A stretch of DNA of 64,000 nucleotides from Xenorhabdus anantnagensis (GTDB lineage: Bacteria > Pseudomonadota > Gammaproteobacteria > Enterobacterales > Enterobacteriaceae). The stretch spans positions 207,167 through 271,166 of the forward strand of contig NZ_JAQRFN010000003.1 of NCBI RefSeq assembly GCF_028598555.1, in the 5' to 3' direction. Numbering within the stretch: the stretch's first letter is position 1; each line of letters opens with the position of its first letter. Positions 39,008 through 51,265 of the stretch are shown here, piece by piece. The notes beneath the pieces were generated by a model. That model saw nothing but the letters and a program-made list of their open reading frames with translations, made no database searches and had not been told where the DNA came from. Made by a program: the position numbers and the translations under genes.

Positions 39008-40039
39008 ATGGCACACATTATAACCCATATTCACCCCCTCAGAGAAGTCTGGCTAAAACAACTTGCGGATGTTATTACTGATCCCAACGAGTTGTTACAA
39101 CTATTATCCTTAAACACGCATGCAATGCTGCAAGAAGGCAATGAAGCAAAGCGTTTGTTTCCTCTGCGTGTACCAAGAGCATTTGTAACACGAATGAAAA
39201 AGGGCGATCCCCGAGATCCTCTTTTATTACAAGTTCTGACCTCACGGGAAGAATTTGCTACGTCCTCTGGTTTCTCTACTGATCCACTGGATGAACAACG
39301 CAGTGTCGTTCCTGGTCTTTTACATAAATATCGCAATCGGGCTTTGCTATTGGTCAAAGGAGGATGCGCAGTCAATTGTCGTTATTGTTTCCGTCGCCAT
39401 TTCCCTTATGAAGGCAATAAAGGTAACAAAAACAACTGGCAGCTTGCTTTGGATTATATTGAACAGCACCCAGAGCTTGACGAAATTATCTTCTCTGGTG
39501 GTGATCCGCTCATGGCCAAGGATCATGAACTGGACTGGTTAATCAGTCGAATTGAATCCATTCCACACATTAAGCGGTTGCGGATCCATACGCGCTTGCC
39601 GGTTGTAATCCCCGATCGGATCACTCTTTCACTGTGTGATCGTTTAGCACAAACCAATTTGCAGGTGATCATGGTGACCCACATCAACCATGCAAATGAA
39701 ATTGATGATGCGTTCCGCGAAAGCATGATAAAGCTAAAGCAAGCGGGTGTGACACTTCTGAATCAAAGTGTGATGCTACGTGATATCAATGATAATGCAG
39801 ATACTCTGGCTGATTTAAGTAATGCGCTATTCGATGCAGGTATATTGCCTTACTACATTCACGTTCTGGACAAAGTTCAAGGTGCCGCACATTTTCTTGT
39901 GGGAGATGAAGAAGCAAAAGCTATCATGCGAGAATTATTAACTAAAGTCTCTGGCTATCTGGTTCCGAGTCTGACAAGGGAAATTGGTGGAGAGCCAAGC
40001 AAAACGCCTCTGGATTTAGGGCTAACCCAGAACCAGTGA
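39008..40039 (+). CDS. epmB: EF-P lysine 2,3-aminomutase
   Basis: 343 residues (E. coli 342). A radical-SAM, PLP-dependent enzyme converting (S)-alpha-lysine to (R)-beta-lysine for EF-P modification. The cluster motif CAVNCRYCFRRHFPYE (CxxxCxxC) is near residue 120, FSGGDPLMAKD follows, and the C-terminal REIGGEPSKTPLDL holds the PLP lysine. It is divergent from efp, so the pair is probably co-ordinated. The ATG at 39008 aligns with E. coli MAHI. Confidence 0.97.
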   Translation: MAHIITHIHPLREVWLKQLADVITDPNELLQLLSLNTHAMLQEGNEAKRLFPLRVPRAFVTRMKKGDPRDPLLLQVLTSREEFATSSGFSTDPLDEQRSVVPGLLHKYRNRALLLVKGGCAVNCRYCFRRHFPYEGNKGNKNNWQLALDYIEQHPELDEIIFSGGDPLMAKDHELDWLISRIESIPHIKRLRIHTRLPVVIPDRITLSLCDRLAQTNLQVIMVTHINHANEIDDAFRESMIKLKQAGVTLLNQSVMLRDINDNADTLADLSNALFDAGILPYYIHVLDKVQGAAHFLVGDEEAKAIMRELLTKVSGYLVPSLTREIGGEPSKTPLDLGLTQNQ

Positions 40040-40421
40040 CATTCCTCATACCAGCCAATCACTGATTAATTTCACGCCATCATTGAAGATCTTTTGGATG
40101 GGCAGCGCACAGAAACCGAATGTATATACCCTTCGTCTTTCAAGTTGCCTCTTTGTTGGCTGCGCTCACTCACCCCGGTCACATAGTGATCTATGCTCCC
40201 GGGGATTCGCTTCCTTGCCGCCGCGACGCAGCTTGAAATCCATTGGCTATATGCAACCCTTGATATTTTGAAACATTCTTTCTGAGCATTGCCCAAACCA
40301 CTTTCTCACCAACCTCATCGATTTTTTACATCCACATACAGATAAACCGCACCATTTCATCTATGAGGCTACATTTTTTGCTTTTTGTTTTTTTATGGCA
40401 TTGACTATATGTCATTAGTGC
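40040..40421. other. epmB-yjeI spacer
   Basis: A 382-bp gap between convergent epmB and yjeI. It contains the second ERIC element (40124-40251) and AT-rich flanks with no recognisable gene or strong terminator other than the ERIC palindrome itself. Confidence 0.6.
40124..40251. repeat. ERIC element, copy 2
   Basis: About 128 bp, almost identical to copy 1: TATACCCTTCGTCTTTCAAG at the left, CACTCACCCCGGTCACATAG in the centre, GCTCCCGGGGATTCGCT, and GCTTGAAATCCATTGGCTAT at the right. It lies in the same orientation as copy 1, between convergent genes. Confidence 0.92.
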
Positions 40422-40763
40422 TTATGGACACTTATAGACCTGACCCACCATTTTGCTATCAAGGGGAACAAAACTAGCCAATAATCCCTCTGATGGGCTG
40501 CTTACACCATAAATAACATTGCCACCTATTTCAGCCGCTTTATTGCGTAAATCATTGGCGGCACTACGCATAGAGCTGCTCTCATTGCTAACGCCATTGA
40601 GCCAGTTGCTTTGCATACCAGCAACTTCCCCTAACCGCTGGCATTCGCTGCCTGGTTGAGTATCGACAAAACGCACATTAGCACCGGCAGAAGTTAATTG
40701 ATGATTTGTTGTACAGCCTGCCAACAATAATACTGACGCCCCAAGCAACATTTTGATTCGCAT
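40422..40763 (-). CDS. yjeI: YjeI-type lipoprotein (DUF4156)
   Basis: 113 residues from the ATG at 40763, chosen because GAGGAAAG lies six bases upstream; a start four codons earlier has a poorer site. The lipobox is LLLAGCTTN, so the mature protein begins at a lipidated Cys. It shares VRFVDTQPGSECQRLGEVAG, SNWLNG, NKAAEIGGNVIYGVSSPSEG and the C-terminal VGQVYKCP with E. coli YjeI. Probably outer-membrane anchored; the role is unknown. Conserved between groEL and epmB. Confidence 0.93.
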   Translation of the reverse strand: MRIKMLLGASVLLLAGCTTNHQLTSAGANVRFVDTQPGSECQRLGEVAGMQSNWLNGVSNESSSMRSAANDLRNKAAEIGGNVIYGVSSPSEGLLASFVPLDSKMVGQVYKCP

Positions 40764-40926
40764 AACTTTCCTCATTGATTATAGGGATTCCTACCATGAT
40801 GATAAATATACCCTTTCGTATCCGATTAAGACAAAAAAATAAAAAGGCGAGCAGTGTTTTTCTGCTCGCCTTCAAAGTTTTATCCTAGTAGATGGAGAAC
40901 TCACTCCATCATCAGGGTAAACAGCA

Positions 40927-42585
<1,659 letters not shown>

Positions 42586-42631
42586 TTAAATTCGTTCAAT
42601 TAAGAAGATCTGAATGTAACAAGATACTCAA

Positions 42632-43006
<375 letters not shown>

Positions 43007-43010
43007 CTAC

Positions 43011-43041
43011 AAGTTGGGGCTTGAGGTCATTACTTCAAGGG
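43011..43041 (-). promoter_or_regulatory. Sigma-32 heat-shock promoter of groESL
   Basis: On the minus strand CCCTTGAAG (43041-43033) is followed after 13 bp by CCCCAACTT (43019-43011), close to the sigma-32 consensus CTTGAAA - 11-16 bp - CCCCATNT and to E. coli groE. It lies about 85 bp upstream of groES. Confidence 0.88.
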
Positions 43042-43105
43042 CGGGCTGCAAAAAATATTTTACTTTTTTCTTCCCCCACCGAAATTTCAACCAAAGCAGA
43101 GATCA

Positions 43106-43654
43106 TTATTTCTTATTGTGCTCGCTGTCATGTTCGCCATGATTTTTTTGCTCACCGGATTTTTGATCATCCAATGTATAGGAAGAGCCATCTTGCCTGC
43201 GCTCATATTCTCCCTCAAATGTCTGCCCATTCTGACCATAACCACCGGCCTGATGACCAGAGCCAGATTTACCAGAACCATAAAAAGTATTCGGACGGTA
43301 AAAATTAATATGGGGCAATAACTTCGCTGTCAGGAGTTTTTGTACTGGGGACAGCAACAACAATAATCCGATAAAATCGGTGAAGAAGCCGGGCAGTATC
43401 AGCAAGAATCCAGCGATTACCAGAGAAACACTTTTGACTGCTTCTTCCGCTGGACTCTCACCCGCTGCGATTTTTTGCTGCATAGACATAAAATTCTTGA
43501 TGCCTTGATTACGCACAAGGGACACACCAAGACAAGAGGTAAGGATAACCAACAACAGAGTCAACAGGACCCCAACTTCAGAGGCAACCCGAACAAACAG
43601 GACAGACTCGATGTAAACCAGAAGGCATATAAGAATAAGTGGGAGCCAGCGCAC
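43106..43654 (-). CDS. fxsA: FxsA-type inner-membrane protein
   Basis: 182 residues (E. coli 158). Three or four hydrophobic segments: WLPLILICLLVYIESVLFV, VGVLLTLLLVILTSCLGVSL and AGFLLILPGFFTDFIGLLLL, followed by a hydrophilic Gly/Gln/Asp-rich tail. FxsA was named for suppressing F exclusion of phage T7 when overproduced; its normal role is not clear. It lies between groES and aspA as in E. coli. The tail is longer than in E. coli. Confidence 0.93.
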   Translation of the reverse strand: MRWLPLILICLLVYIESVLFVRVASEVGVLLTLLLVILTSCLGVSLVRNQGIKNFMSMQQKIAAGESPAEEAVKSVSLVIAGFLLILPGFFTDFIGLLLLLSPVQKLLTAKLLPHINFYRPNTFYGSGKSGSGHQAGGYGQNGQTFEGEYERRQDGSSYTLDDQKSGEQKNHGEHDSEHNKK

Positions 43655-43684
43655 GTGGGTCTCCTTTCATCATTATTGAGAGTT

Positions 43685-43735
43685 CACACTATTTGATCAT
43701 GCACACTATTTAATCATGCGCACTATATTAGATCA
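43685..43735. repeat. 17-bp tandem repeat upstream of fxsA
   Basis: CACACTATTTGATCATG (43685-43701) is repeated with one change at 43702-43718, and a diverged third unit starts at 43719. It lies about 30 bp upstream of the fxsA start in the divergent fxsA-aspA region. Confidence 0.8.
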
Positions 43736-43819
43736 CATAATATGGGGTTAGATAATACATGTGGGGATCATGGTGGCAGTTTTCAATACTTCGGATACTT
43801 AACTTTCTCCCTCCGTAAT

Positions 43820-43835
43820 TGTGACTTTAGTCACA
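43820..43835 (+). promoter_or_regulatory. CRP box upstream of aspA
   Basis: TGTGACTTTAGTCACA matches the CRP core TGTGA-N6-TCACA at all ten positions. It lies about 195 bp before the aspA start in the fxsA-aspA gap (43655-44029). E. coli aspA is known to be CRP-activated. Confidence 0.8.
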
Positions 43836-44029
43836 CATATGTTATTTCATTAGTAAAATAGCATTATAAAGTGATCCAGGTTCAAGGCATTTCTCACAAA
43901 TCCACATATGATCGCGCCAGCAATTCCATGATAAGTGATTAATATCAGGGAAATTGTTGTCGGCAACATTATTTCTCAACAAACACATAATAGAACAGTA
44001 AAAAACGCATCTAATTTAAGAAGGTTCTC

Positions 44030-45454
44030 ATGTCAAACAACATTCGTATCGAAGAAGACCTGTTAGGTAAACGAGAAGTTCCTGCTGAAGCCTACTATGG
44101 TATTCACACTCTACGTGCGATTGAAAATTTTTATATTAGTGACCGTACCATCAACAACGTGCCTGAATTTATCCGAGGCATGGTGATGGTAAAGAAAGCC
44201 GCAGCACTGGCAAACAAAGAACTCCATACTATTCCGGGAAAAGTGGCGGACATTATTGTCAAAGCATGTGATGAAGTCCTCAATGCAGGCAAATGTATGG
44301 ATCAATTCCCTGTTGATGTCTTTCAGGGTGGCGCAGGTACTTCACTGAACATGAATACCAATGAAGTACTGGCAAATATCGGCCTAGAGTTGATGGGGCA
44401 TCAAAAGGGTGAATATGAGTACCTGAACCCAAATGATCACCTGAACAGAAGCCAGTCAACCAATGATGCTTATCCTACAGGCTTCCGTATTGCTGTTTAT
44501 AACTCCCTGATGCACTTAATTGGTTCGATTGAGCTGCTGAAAGAAGGTTTCGACAAGAAAGGGGTTGAATTCGATGACATCCTGAAAATGGGCCGTACCC
44601 AGCTGCAAGATGCTGTCCCCATGACTCTGGGCCAAGAATTCCGTGCTTTTTCCATGCTGTTGAAAGAAGAGATCAAAAACATCACCCGTACGGCAGAACT
44701 GCTGCTGGAAGTCAATCTTGGCGCTACCGCTATCGGTACTGGTTTGAATACTGCACCAGGTTACCAACAACTGGTTGTTGAAAAATTGGCGGAAGTGACA
44801 GGCCTGCCTTGCCTGCCAGCAGAGGATTTGATCGAAGCGACTTCTGACTGCGGCGCTTACGTTATGGTTCACGGCGCGTTGAAGCGTCTGGCTGTTAAGA
44901 TGTCCAAGATTTGTAACGACTTGCGCCTGCTCTCTTCCGGTCCCCGTACTGGCCTGAATGAAATCAACCTGCCAGAATTGCAGGCGGGTTCTTCCATCAT
45001 GCCAGCTAAAGTTAACCCAGTTGTGCCAGAAGTCGTTAACCAAGTTTGCTTCAAAGTCATTGGTAACGATATGTGTATCACGATGGCAGCAGAAGCCGGT
45101 CAGTTGCAGCTTAACGTAATGGAACCAGCGATTGGTCAGGCTATGTTTGAATCTATGTCTATCCTGAGCAATGCATGCCGTAATCTGGTTGAAAAATGTG
45201 TCAACGGTATCACTGCCAATAAAGAAGTCTGTGAAAACTTCGTGTTCAACTCTATCGGCATCGTTACTTACCTGAATCCATTCATTGGCCATCATAATGG
45301 CGATATCGTGGGCAAGATCTGTGCTGAAACTGGCAAAAACGTCCGTGAAGTCGTGCTTGAGCGCGGTTTGCTGACCGAAGCTGAACTAGATGATATTTTC
45401 TCCGTTGAGAACCTAAAACATCCAACTTATAAAGCAAAACGTTTTGATGACTAA
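44030..45454 (+). CDS. aspA: Aspartate ammonia-lyase
   Basis: 474 residues (E. coli 478). AspA converts aspartate to fumarate and ammonia, feeding fumarate respiration. It shows [20 protein letters not shown] at the N-terminus, the substrate regions [19 protein letters not shown] and [14 protein letters not shown], and the superfamily signature [15 protein letters not shown] with the catalytic Ser loop. It precedes dcuA, the aspartate/fumarate/succinate exchanger, with a terminator between. An AAGGTTCTC site precedes the ATG. Confidence 0.98.
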   Translation: MSNNIRIEEDLLGKREVPAEAYYGIHTLRAIENFYISDRTINNVPEFIRGMVMVKKAAALANKELHTIPGKVADIIVKACDEVLNAGKCMDQFPVDVFQGGAGTSLNMNTNEVLANIGLELMGHQKGEYEYLNPNDHLNRSQSTNDAYPTGFRIAVYNSLMHLIGSIELLKEGFDKKGVEFDDILKMGRTQLQDAVPMTLGQEFRAFSMLLKEEIKNITRTAELLLEVNLGATAIGTGLNTAPGYQQLVVEKLAEVTGLPCLPAEDLIEATSDCGAYVMVHGALKRLAVKMSKICNDLRLLSSGPRTGLNEINLPELQAGSSIMPAKVNPVVPEVVNQVCFKVIGNDMCITMAAEAGQLQLNVMEPAIGQAMFESMSILSNACRNLVEKCVNGITANKEVCENFVFNSIGIVTYLNPFIGHHNGDIVGKICAETGKNVREVVLERGLLTEAELDDIFSVENLKHPTYKAKRFDD

Positions 45455-45490
45455 TTAAATGATTATAATAACGAGTTCGTCTTAATTATT

Positions 45491-45525
45491 AAGGCACGCA
45501 ATTCCAACCGGAAGCGTGCCTTTTT
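45491..45525 (+). terminator. Rho-independent terminator after aspA
   Basis: AAGGCACGC (45491-45499) pairs with GCGTGCC (45514-45520), followed by TTTTT. It is strong and placed between aspA and dcuA, so dcuA is expressed by read-through or its own promoter, as in E. coli. Confidence 0.9.
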
Positions 45526-45594
45526 AATTTTCAGCAAACACAAAATATTAACCATTGATTTTCATAAGACTAAATAAATGAAGGAGTATTTAAC

Positions 45595-46896
45595 ATGTTA
45601 GCCGTAGAATTGGTTATTGTTCTGCTGGCCATTTTTCTGGGGGCAAGATTAGGGGGAATAGGTATTGGTTTCGCTGGTGGACTTGGTGTGATAATTCTCG
45701 CCGCCATTGGTGTTAAACCAGGCAGTATTCCATTTGATGTTATCTCTATAATCATGGCTGTCATTGCTGCGATATCAGCCATGCAAGTGGCTGGGGGGCT
45801 AGATTATCTAGTTCAGCAAACTGAGAAGTTACTGCGCAGGAATCCCAAATACATCACAATCCTTGCACCTATCGTCACTTATTTTCTGACGCTGTTTGCA
45901 GGTACGGGAAACATCTCACTGGCAACACTGCCAGTTATTGCAGAAGTTGCCAAAGAGCAGGGCATAAAACCATGCCGTCCACTCTCTACCGCCGTTGTCG
46001 CGGCCCAGATCGGGATCACTGCTTCCCCTATTTCTGCGGCTGTTGTTTACATGGCATCCATTATGGAAGGACAAGGCATCAGTTATATCCATCTGTTAAT
46101 GGTATTATTGCCTTCAACATTTTGTGCCATCATCCTCATGTCATTCATTATTTCATGGCTTTTTGATTCCAAACTGTCGAATGACCCTGTTTACCAAAAA
46201 CGCCTTGCAGATAACTTGGTTGAAATGCGCGGAGCCAGCCGGATTCAAATCAGGCCTAAAGCAAAACGCTCTGTTCTGTTGTTCCTTCTGGGTGTCGTTA
46301 GTGTCGTCATTTATGCCATTATCAACAGTCCGGGTGTCGGCCTTGTTGAGAAACCCCTGATGAACACTACAAATGCAATTTTGATCATCATGCTCAGTAT
46401 TGCTACCCTTACCACCATTATTTGCTCCGTCGATACCGATGCCATCCTGAACTCAAGCACTTTTAAAGCTGGCATGAGCGCATGTATCTGTATTTTGGGA
46501 GTTGCGTGGTTAGGAGATACATTTGTTCAAGCTAACATGGGGTGGATCAAAGAAACTGCGGGGAGTTTGATTCATGCCCAACCGTGGTTGTTGGCAATTA
46601 TATTCTTCTTCTGTTCAGCTTTGCTCTACTCACAAGCCGCAACAGCGAAGGCCTTGATGCCAATGGCTCTGGCGCTGCATGTCACGCCATTAACAGCGAT
46701 CGCATCTTTCTCTGCCGTATCTGGCCTGTTTATCCTGCCAACTTACCCGACATTAGTTGCAGCCGTGCAGATGGATGATACCGGAACCACCCGTATCGGG
46801 CGTTTTGTTTTCAACCATCCATTCTTTATTCCAGGCACTATTGCCGTTGTATTGGCTGTCGCATTCGGTTTCCTGTTTGGTGGTATGATCTTATAG
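45595..46896 (+). CDS. dcuA: Anaerobic C4-dicarboxylate antiporter DcuA
   Basis: 433 residues, the E. coli length. An inner-membrane transporter with 10-12 hydrophobic segments that exchanges aspartate or fumarate for succinate. Conserved stretches include AVELVIVLLAIFLGARLGGI, QVAGGLDYLVQQTEKLLRR, TLFAGTGNISLATLPVIAEV, and the ending HPFFIPGTIAVVLAVAFGF. The start ATG follows GAAGGAG. With aspA it forms an aspartate-to-succinate route. E. coli cutA, found after dcuA there, is absent. Confidence 0.97.
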   Translation: MLAVELVIVLLAIFLGARLGGIGIGFAGGLGVIILAAIGVKPGSIPFDVISIIMAVIAAISAMQVAGGLDYLVQQTEKLLRRNPKYITILAPIVTYFLTLFAGTGNISLATLPVIAEVAKEQGIKPCRPLSTAVVAAQIGITASPISAAVVYMASIMEGQGISYIHLLMVLLPSTFCAIILMSFIISWLFDSKLSNDPVYQKRLADNLVEMRGASRIQIRPKAKRSVLLFLLGVVSVVIYAIINSPGVGLVEKPLMNTTNAILIIMLSIATLTTIICSVDTDAILNSSTFKAGMSACICILGVAWLGDTFVQANMGWIKETAGSLIHAQPWLLAIIFFFCSALLYSQAATAKALMPMALALHVTPLTAIASFSAVSGLFILPTYPTLVAAVQMDDTGTTRIGRFVFNHPFFIPGTIAVVLAVAFGFLFGGMIL

Positions 46897-46923
46897 ATTC
46901 ATAAGAATATTTTGAAACGTTAT

Positions 46924-46950
46924 TTCAGGGGGCTGTCATGCCCCTGAAAT
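46924..46950 (+). terminator. Hairpin after dcuA
   Basis: TTTCAGGGG (46924-46932) pairs with CCCCTGAAA (46942-46950) across a 9-nt loop. No U-run follows, so termination efficiency is uncertain. Confidence 0.55.
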
Positions 46951-47103
46951 ACCCCTTCCCAGCATCTTCTTCCCTTTCAAAAACATAGAATTGCCTTAAT
47001 ATTATACAATTAACTTTCTGCTATGAATATCATCGGTTATAGTTCAGGTTCTGATAAAGTTTACGAATCAAACCCACGATACAGGCAGGTTAAAGATTAT
47101 CTT

Positions 47104-48894
47104 ATGATGAAACGTATTCTCATGTTGTTTCTCCTGTTCAGCGGTATCGCTCTGTCTCCTAACAAAGCTAGCGCACTGTTTGAACAATCCGAGAAAAATC
47201 TCTACCTTCCTGCTGATCAGGCATTCATGTTTGATTTTCAGCAACAAGGAAATAAACTCACACTGAACTGGGATATCAAACCCGGTTATTACCTCTATCG
47301 AAAACAATTCAGTATCACTCCCAGTCAAGAAGCATCATTGGGTAAAATGACGTATGCCAAAGGCATCGATCATAAAGATGAGTTTTTTGGTGAGACAGAG
47401 GTTTATTTTCAATCAGCGCGTATTGATATCCCTATCCTATCAGCCACCAACGATGGCTCTCTTCAGGTTACTTATCAAGGATGCGCAGAGGCGGGTTATT
47501 GTTATCCACCTGAAACCCTGAACGTACCATTACAAGCCGTTGTTGCTTCCACCCAACCCAATAATGAAACCGCGATTTCAGCCAATACCGCGACAAATAC
47601 AAATAAAGAAAACAGCCTCCCACAAGAATCTATGCAACAGGGAGATGCTCTCTCCAAGCCTCATGACACCCCATTTTCGCCGCTCTGGGCATTGTTAATT
47701 GGCATAGGAATCGCTTTTACTCCCTGTGTACTGCCCTTGTATCCGCTGATTTCCAGCATTATTTTGGGCCAAAAACGCCCTGACAGCTTGAAGCGAATTT
47801 TTTGGCTCGCCATGAGTTATGTTCAGGGGATGGCGCTCACTTATACTATACTTGGTGTAGTCGTAGCGACCGCTGGCTTACAATTTCAAGCGGCCCTGCA
47901 AAATCCTTATATCCTTATAGGGCTGTCCGTACTGTTTATCTTGCTCTCCTTATCAATGTTTGGGCTATATACATTACAACTTCCTTCTTCTGCCCAAACT
48001 CGTTTAGTAAATTGGAGCAACCAACAGCAAAGCGGCTCTTACATTGGTGTGTTCGTGATGGGAGCTTTAGCGGGGTTAATAGCCTCTCCCTGCACTACCG
48101 CACCGCTCAGTGCTATTTTGCTTTATATCGCCCAAAGCGGTAACACATTGGTCGGAGGATTGACTCTGTACCTCTACGCATTGGGAATGGGGTTGCCGCT
48201 TATCGCAGTCACACTATTTGGTCACAAACTCCTGCCACGCAGTGGCCCGTGGATGCAGTACGTCAAGGAAGCCTTCGGATTCATTATATTGGCTCTGCCA
48301 GTCTTCCTGCTTGAACGCGTGCTTGGCGATACATGGGGCATAAGATTGTGGAGCTTATTAGCTGTATCTTTCTTTGGTTGGGCACTTACATTAACACTAG
48401 GTAGCAAAAATGGCTGGATGCGTGTATTGCAGATTATCCTACTGGCTCTGGCTCTTATTGTTTCACGTCCTTTGCAAGATTGGGTGTGGGGAAACCCTAC
48501 GGCGGAACAGCAAAAAACCACCCTGCAATTTCAAAAAATCAATAATTGGCAGGAATTAAGCCAAATTTTAGCTGAGAATCGCCATCAACCGATTATGTTA
48601 GATCTGTATGCTGAGTGGTGTGTAGCTTGCAAGGAGTTTGAAAAATATACTTTTAGTGATCCACAAGTACAGACACAATTGAACCAATTCCTTTTGTTAC
48701 AGGCGGATGTCACGGATAACAGCCCAAAACAGAAAGAATTGTTGCAAAAACTGAATGTGTATGGACTTCCCACTATCTTGTTTTTTGATACGCAGGGAAA
48801 AGAGCTAACCGATTTTCAAGTCAATGGATTCATGGACGCACAGCGTTTTAACCGGCAGCTACAGCGACTACAACAAAACCTACAACAAAAATAA
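47104..48894 (+). CDS. dsbD: Thiol:disulfide interchange protein DsbD
   Basis: DsbD carries electrons from cytoplasmic thioredoxin to periplasmic DsbC, DsbG and CcmG. The start [18 protein letters not shown] at 47104 begins a signal peptide; the open frame upstream is not conserved. The product has about 596 residues. All three redox domains are present: periplasmic alpha with CAEAGYC, the transmembrane beta domain with [11 protein letters not shown] and [10 protein letters not shown], and the thioredoxin-like gamma domain with [15 protein letters not shown] linker after the alpha domain is Asn/Thr-rich and longer than in E. coli. It is followed by dicD. Confidence 0.96.
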   Translation: MMKRILMLFLLFSGIALSPNKASALFEQSEKNLYLPADQAFMFDFQQQGNKLTLNWDIKPGYYLYRKQFSITPSQEASLGKMTYAKGIDHKDEFFGETEVYFQSARIDIPILSATNDGSLQVTYQGCAEAGYCYPPETLNVPLQAVVASTQPNNETAISANTATNTNKENSLPQESMQQGDALSKPHDTPFSPLWALLIGIGIAFTPCVLPLYPLISSIILGQKRPDSLKRIFWLAMSYVQGMALTYTILGVVVATAGLQFQAALQNPYILIGLSVLFILLSLSMFGLYTLQLPSSAQTRLVNWSNQQQSGSYIGVFVMGALAGLIASPCTTAPLSAILLYIAQSGNTLVGGLTLYLYALGMGLPLIAVTLFGHKLLPRSGPWMQYVKEAFGFIILALPVFLLERVLGDTWGIRLWSLLAVSFFGWALTLTLGSKNGWMRVLQIILLALALIVSRPLQDWVWGNPTAEQQKTTLQFQKINNWQELSQILAENRHQPIMLDLYAEWCVACKEFEKYTFSDPQVQTQLNQFLLLQADVTDNSPKQKELLQKLNVYGLPTILFFDTQGKELTDFQVNGFMDAQRFNRQLQRLQQNLQQK

Positions 48895-48912
48895 TCTGGA
48901 AGGAGAGCAACT

Positions 48913-49485
48913 GTGCAACGTGAATATGTGCTTAGACATGTTCTTAACTCATTGGAACAGCATGGACTGTCAGCAACACTGGAGACACTTTTAACTCCCC
49001 TGAATATCGACATTAGCCAAATAAAGTATTTTTGGCCCGATCGTGAAGCGCTGCTTTATGATTGTCTTCGCTATCACAGCCAACAGATTGAAATCTGGCA
49101 GCGCCAAACCCTACTGGATGAGACCTTAAGTCCTGAGCAAAAACTATTGGCACGTTATGATGCCCTCAAGGAGAAAGTCCAAGAATATCGTTATCCGGGC
49201 TGTTTGTTCATTGCTGCTTGCAGTGCTTTTCCTGACTTTGATCACCCAATCCACCAATTGGCAGAATTGCAAAAACAAAATTCTTTCCATTACACGGAAG
49301 AGTTATTGCAACAACTTGATATTAATGACAGTAATCAAGTCGCCAAACAGATGGAACTTATCCTTGAAGGATGTCTCAGTAAGTTATTAGTGAACAGAGA
49401 GCTTGAAGATGTCAACATAGCGAAACTGCTGGCACAGGATATACTAACCATCGCAAAATGCCGAAAAAATGGGGCGTTAAGTTAA
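48913..49485 (+). CDS. yjdC: TetR-type regulator DicD (YjdC)
   Basis: 190 residues (E. coli 191), with a GTG start at 48913 after GGAAGGAGAG. It begins with an N-terminal TetR-like HTH, QREYVLRHVLNSLEQHG, and continues FWPDREALLYDCLRYHSQQI, LDETLSPEQKLLARYDALKE, RYPGCLFIAA, and VAKQMELILEGCLSKLLVNR, all matching YjdC. It is 18 bp downstream of dsbD, so probably in one transcript. The ligand and targets are not established. It lies directly upstream of tRNA-Phe, as in E. coli. Confidence 0.93.
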   Translation: MQREYVLRHVLNSLEQHGLSATLETLLTPLNIDISQIKYFWPDREALLYDCLRYHSQQIEIWQRQTLLDETLSPEQKLLARYDALKEKVQEYRYPGCLFIAACSAFPDFDHPIHQLAELQKQNSFHYTEELLQQLDINDSNQVAKQMELILEGCLSKLLVNRELEDVNIAKLLAQDILTIAKCRKNGALS

Positions 49486-49574
49486 CAAAAAACAGCCTTA
49501 GCTGAATAACCACACTAAATTGGTATAAAAATACAGCAAACAATCAATTTTAATAGTTTTTTTGCAGAAAGTGT

Positions 49575-49603
49575 TTGACGGACTGGGCTGAATACGGTTT
49601 AAT
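49575..49603 (+). promoter_or_regulatory. tRNA-Phe promoter
   Basis: TTGACG (49575-49580) and TTTAAT (49598-49603) are separated by 17 bp, with a GCGCCCC discriminator typical of stringently controlled stable RNA promoters. The mature tRNA begins 12 bp further. Confidence 0.8.
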
Positions 49604-49614
49604 GCGCCCCGTTA

Positions 49615-49690
49615 GCCCGGATAGCTCAGTCGGTAGAGCAGGGGATTGAAAATCCCCGTGTCGGTGGTTCGATTCCGCCTCCGGGCACCA
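49615..49690 (+). tRNA. tRNA-Phe(GAA), integration target
   Basis: A 76-nt tRNA with encoded CCA. Acceptor GCCCGGA/TCCGGGC, D-loop AGCTCAGTCGGTAGAGC, anticodon GAA in GGATTGAAAATCC, T-arm GGTGGTTCGATTCCGCC. It matches E. coli pheU/V, a common integration site. A P4-type integrase follows directly, so its 3' end is the presumed attL core. No second copy of the 3' end was seen in the window. Confidence 0.97.
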
Positions 49691-49855
49691 CTTCAACTTC
49701 CAGTGAAGTCCAGCCCAGTAAAACAATTCCTGCTAAATCCAGCAAAATCAACATCCATTCTTATTTTTAGGTCCAGTTTCGTCTGTTGCAATCAAGATGC
49801 AGCGAAGGGCATAATTCGGGGCACTTACCGTTCGATTAAAGGAATGCCCTTAATA

Positions 49856-51126
49856 ATGAAACTAAACGCACGACAAATCGAAACTGCAAAACCCAAAGAA
49901 AAAACCTACAAACTCGCCGATGGCGGGGCCTTTATTTAGAAGTCTCGTCACGCGGTTCAAAATACTGGCGCATGAAGTATTACCGCCCGACCGATAAGAA
50001 AGAAGATCGTCTGGCATTTGGTGTTTATCCGGCAGTATCGTTAGCCGATGCCCGCGCCAGACGGGATGAAGCCAAAAAGCTGATGGCACAGGGCATCGAT
50101 CCCAAAGCTGAGAAAAGAGGTGCCCCCTCTCCTGCCAAAGTAAACACTTTTGAACAGGTCGCCCGTGCATGGCATGCCAGTAACAAACGTTGGAGCGACA
50201 GCCACCGTCAAAAAATCCTGCACAGCCTTGAGCAATATATTTTCCCCCATATCGGCGCCAGAGATATTACCACATTACGCACCATCCAGCTTTTAGCGCC
50301 CGTCAAGGCCATTGATGAGCAGGGCAAACACGATATCGCCCAGCGGCTGCGCCAGCGTATCACTGCCATCATGCGCTACGCCGTCCAGAATGATATTCTG
50401 GAATCCAACCCGGCTAATGACATGGCAGGCGCACTTACCACCGCAAAATCTCGTCACCATCCCGCCCTACCCCATGAACATTTGCCCGATTTTCTGACTC
50501 GCTTATCTGCCTATCGTGGCCGCCTGCTGACCAAGATCGCGGTAGAACTGGCACTACTAACGTTTGTCCGCTCCAGTGAGCTGAGATTTGCCCGCTGGCA
50601 GGAAATCGACCTTGAAAACGCGGTGTGGAAAATTCCTGCCACAAGGCAACCCATTAAAGGCGTTCGCTTTTCTGAGCGCGGCATGAAAATGAAAACCGAT
50701 CATATTGTCCCCTTGAGCCATCAGGCGGTTCGGCTTATCAATGCTTTACACAAACTGAGCGGTAACTGTGACGTGATGTTCCCCAGCGATCATGGTTCCG
50801 CGAAAGTGATGAGTGAAAACACCGTCAACAAGGCGCTACAGGCGATGGGCTACGACACCCAAACCGACCTCTGCGGGCATGGCTTCCGCACAATGGCGCG
50901 CGGTGCAATGGGCGAATCCGGACTGTGGAGCGATGACGCCATCGAACGCCAGCTCAGCCATATCGAAAGAAATAACGTCCGGGCGGCGTATATCCACACG
51001 TCTAAACATCTGGACGAACGGCGGCTGATGATGCAGTGGTGGGCGGATTATCTGGATGCGAACCGGGAAAAATCCATTACACCGTATGATTTCGCCAAAC
51101 CGCAACGCGACAGAAAAAACCGCTAG
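49856..51126 (+). pseudogene. P4-type tyrosine integrase, frameshifted near the 5' end
   Basis: The full-length reading begins at 49856 (MKLNARQIETAKPKEKTYKL) and is broken at codon ~24, where GGCGGGGCC at 49922-49930 appears to lack one G. Restoring it gives the expected DGGGLYLEVSS and joins the frame 49972-51126 (384 residues). The catalytic set is intact: Arg in RSSELRFARW, HxxR in HGFRTMARG, and Tyr in VRAAYIHTSKH. The lost part is the arm-binding N-terminal segment (DUF4102). If real, the shift probably disables excision; initiation at ATG 49972 might give a truncated protein. It is adjacent to tRNA-Phe, the usual place. Confidence 0.88.
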
Positions 51127-51265
51127 TACAACTTGCAACCCATTAATTCTCATCGAGAGAAAAAGAATTAACGCTGTGCATTTAATCTTGCTTTTTAAAT
51201 AATCCGCCTGTCATTAAACAACGTCCACGATGAGCGCTCAAGGACTCGGTAACAGGAGAATTAAA

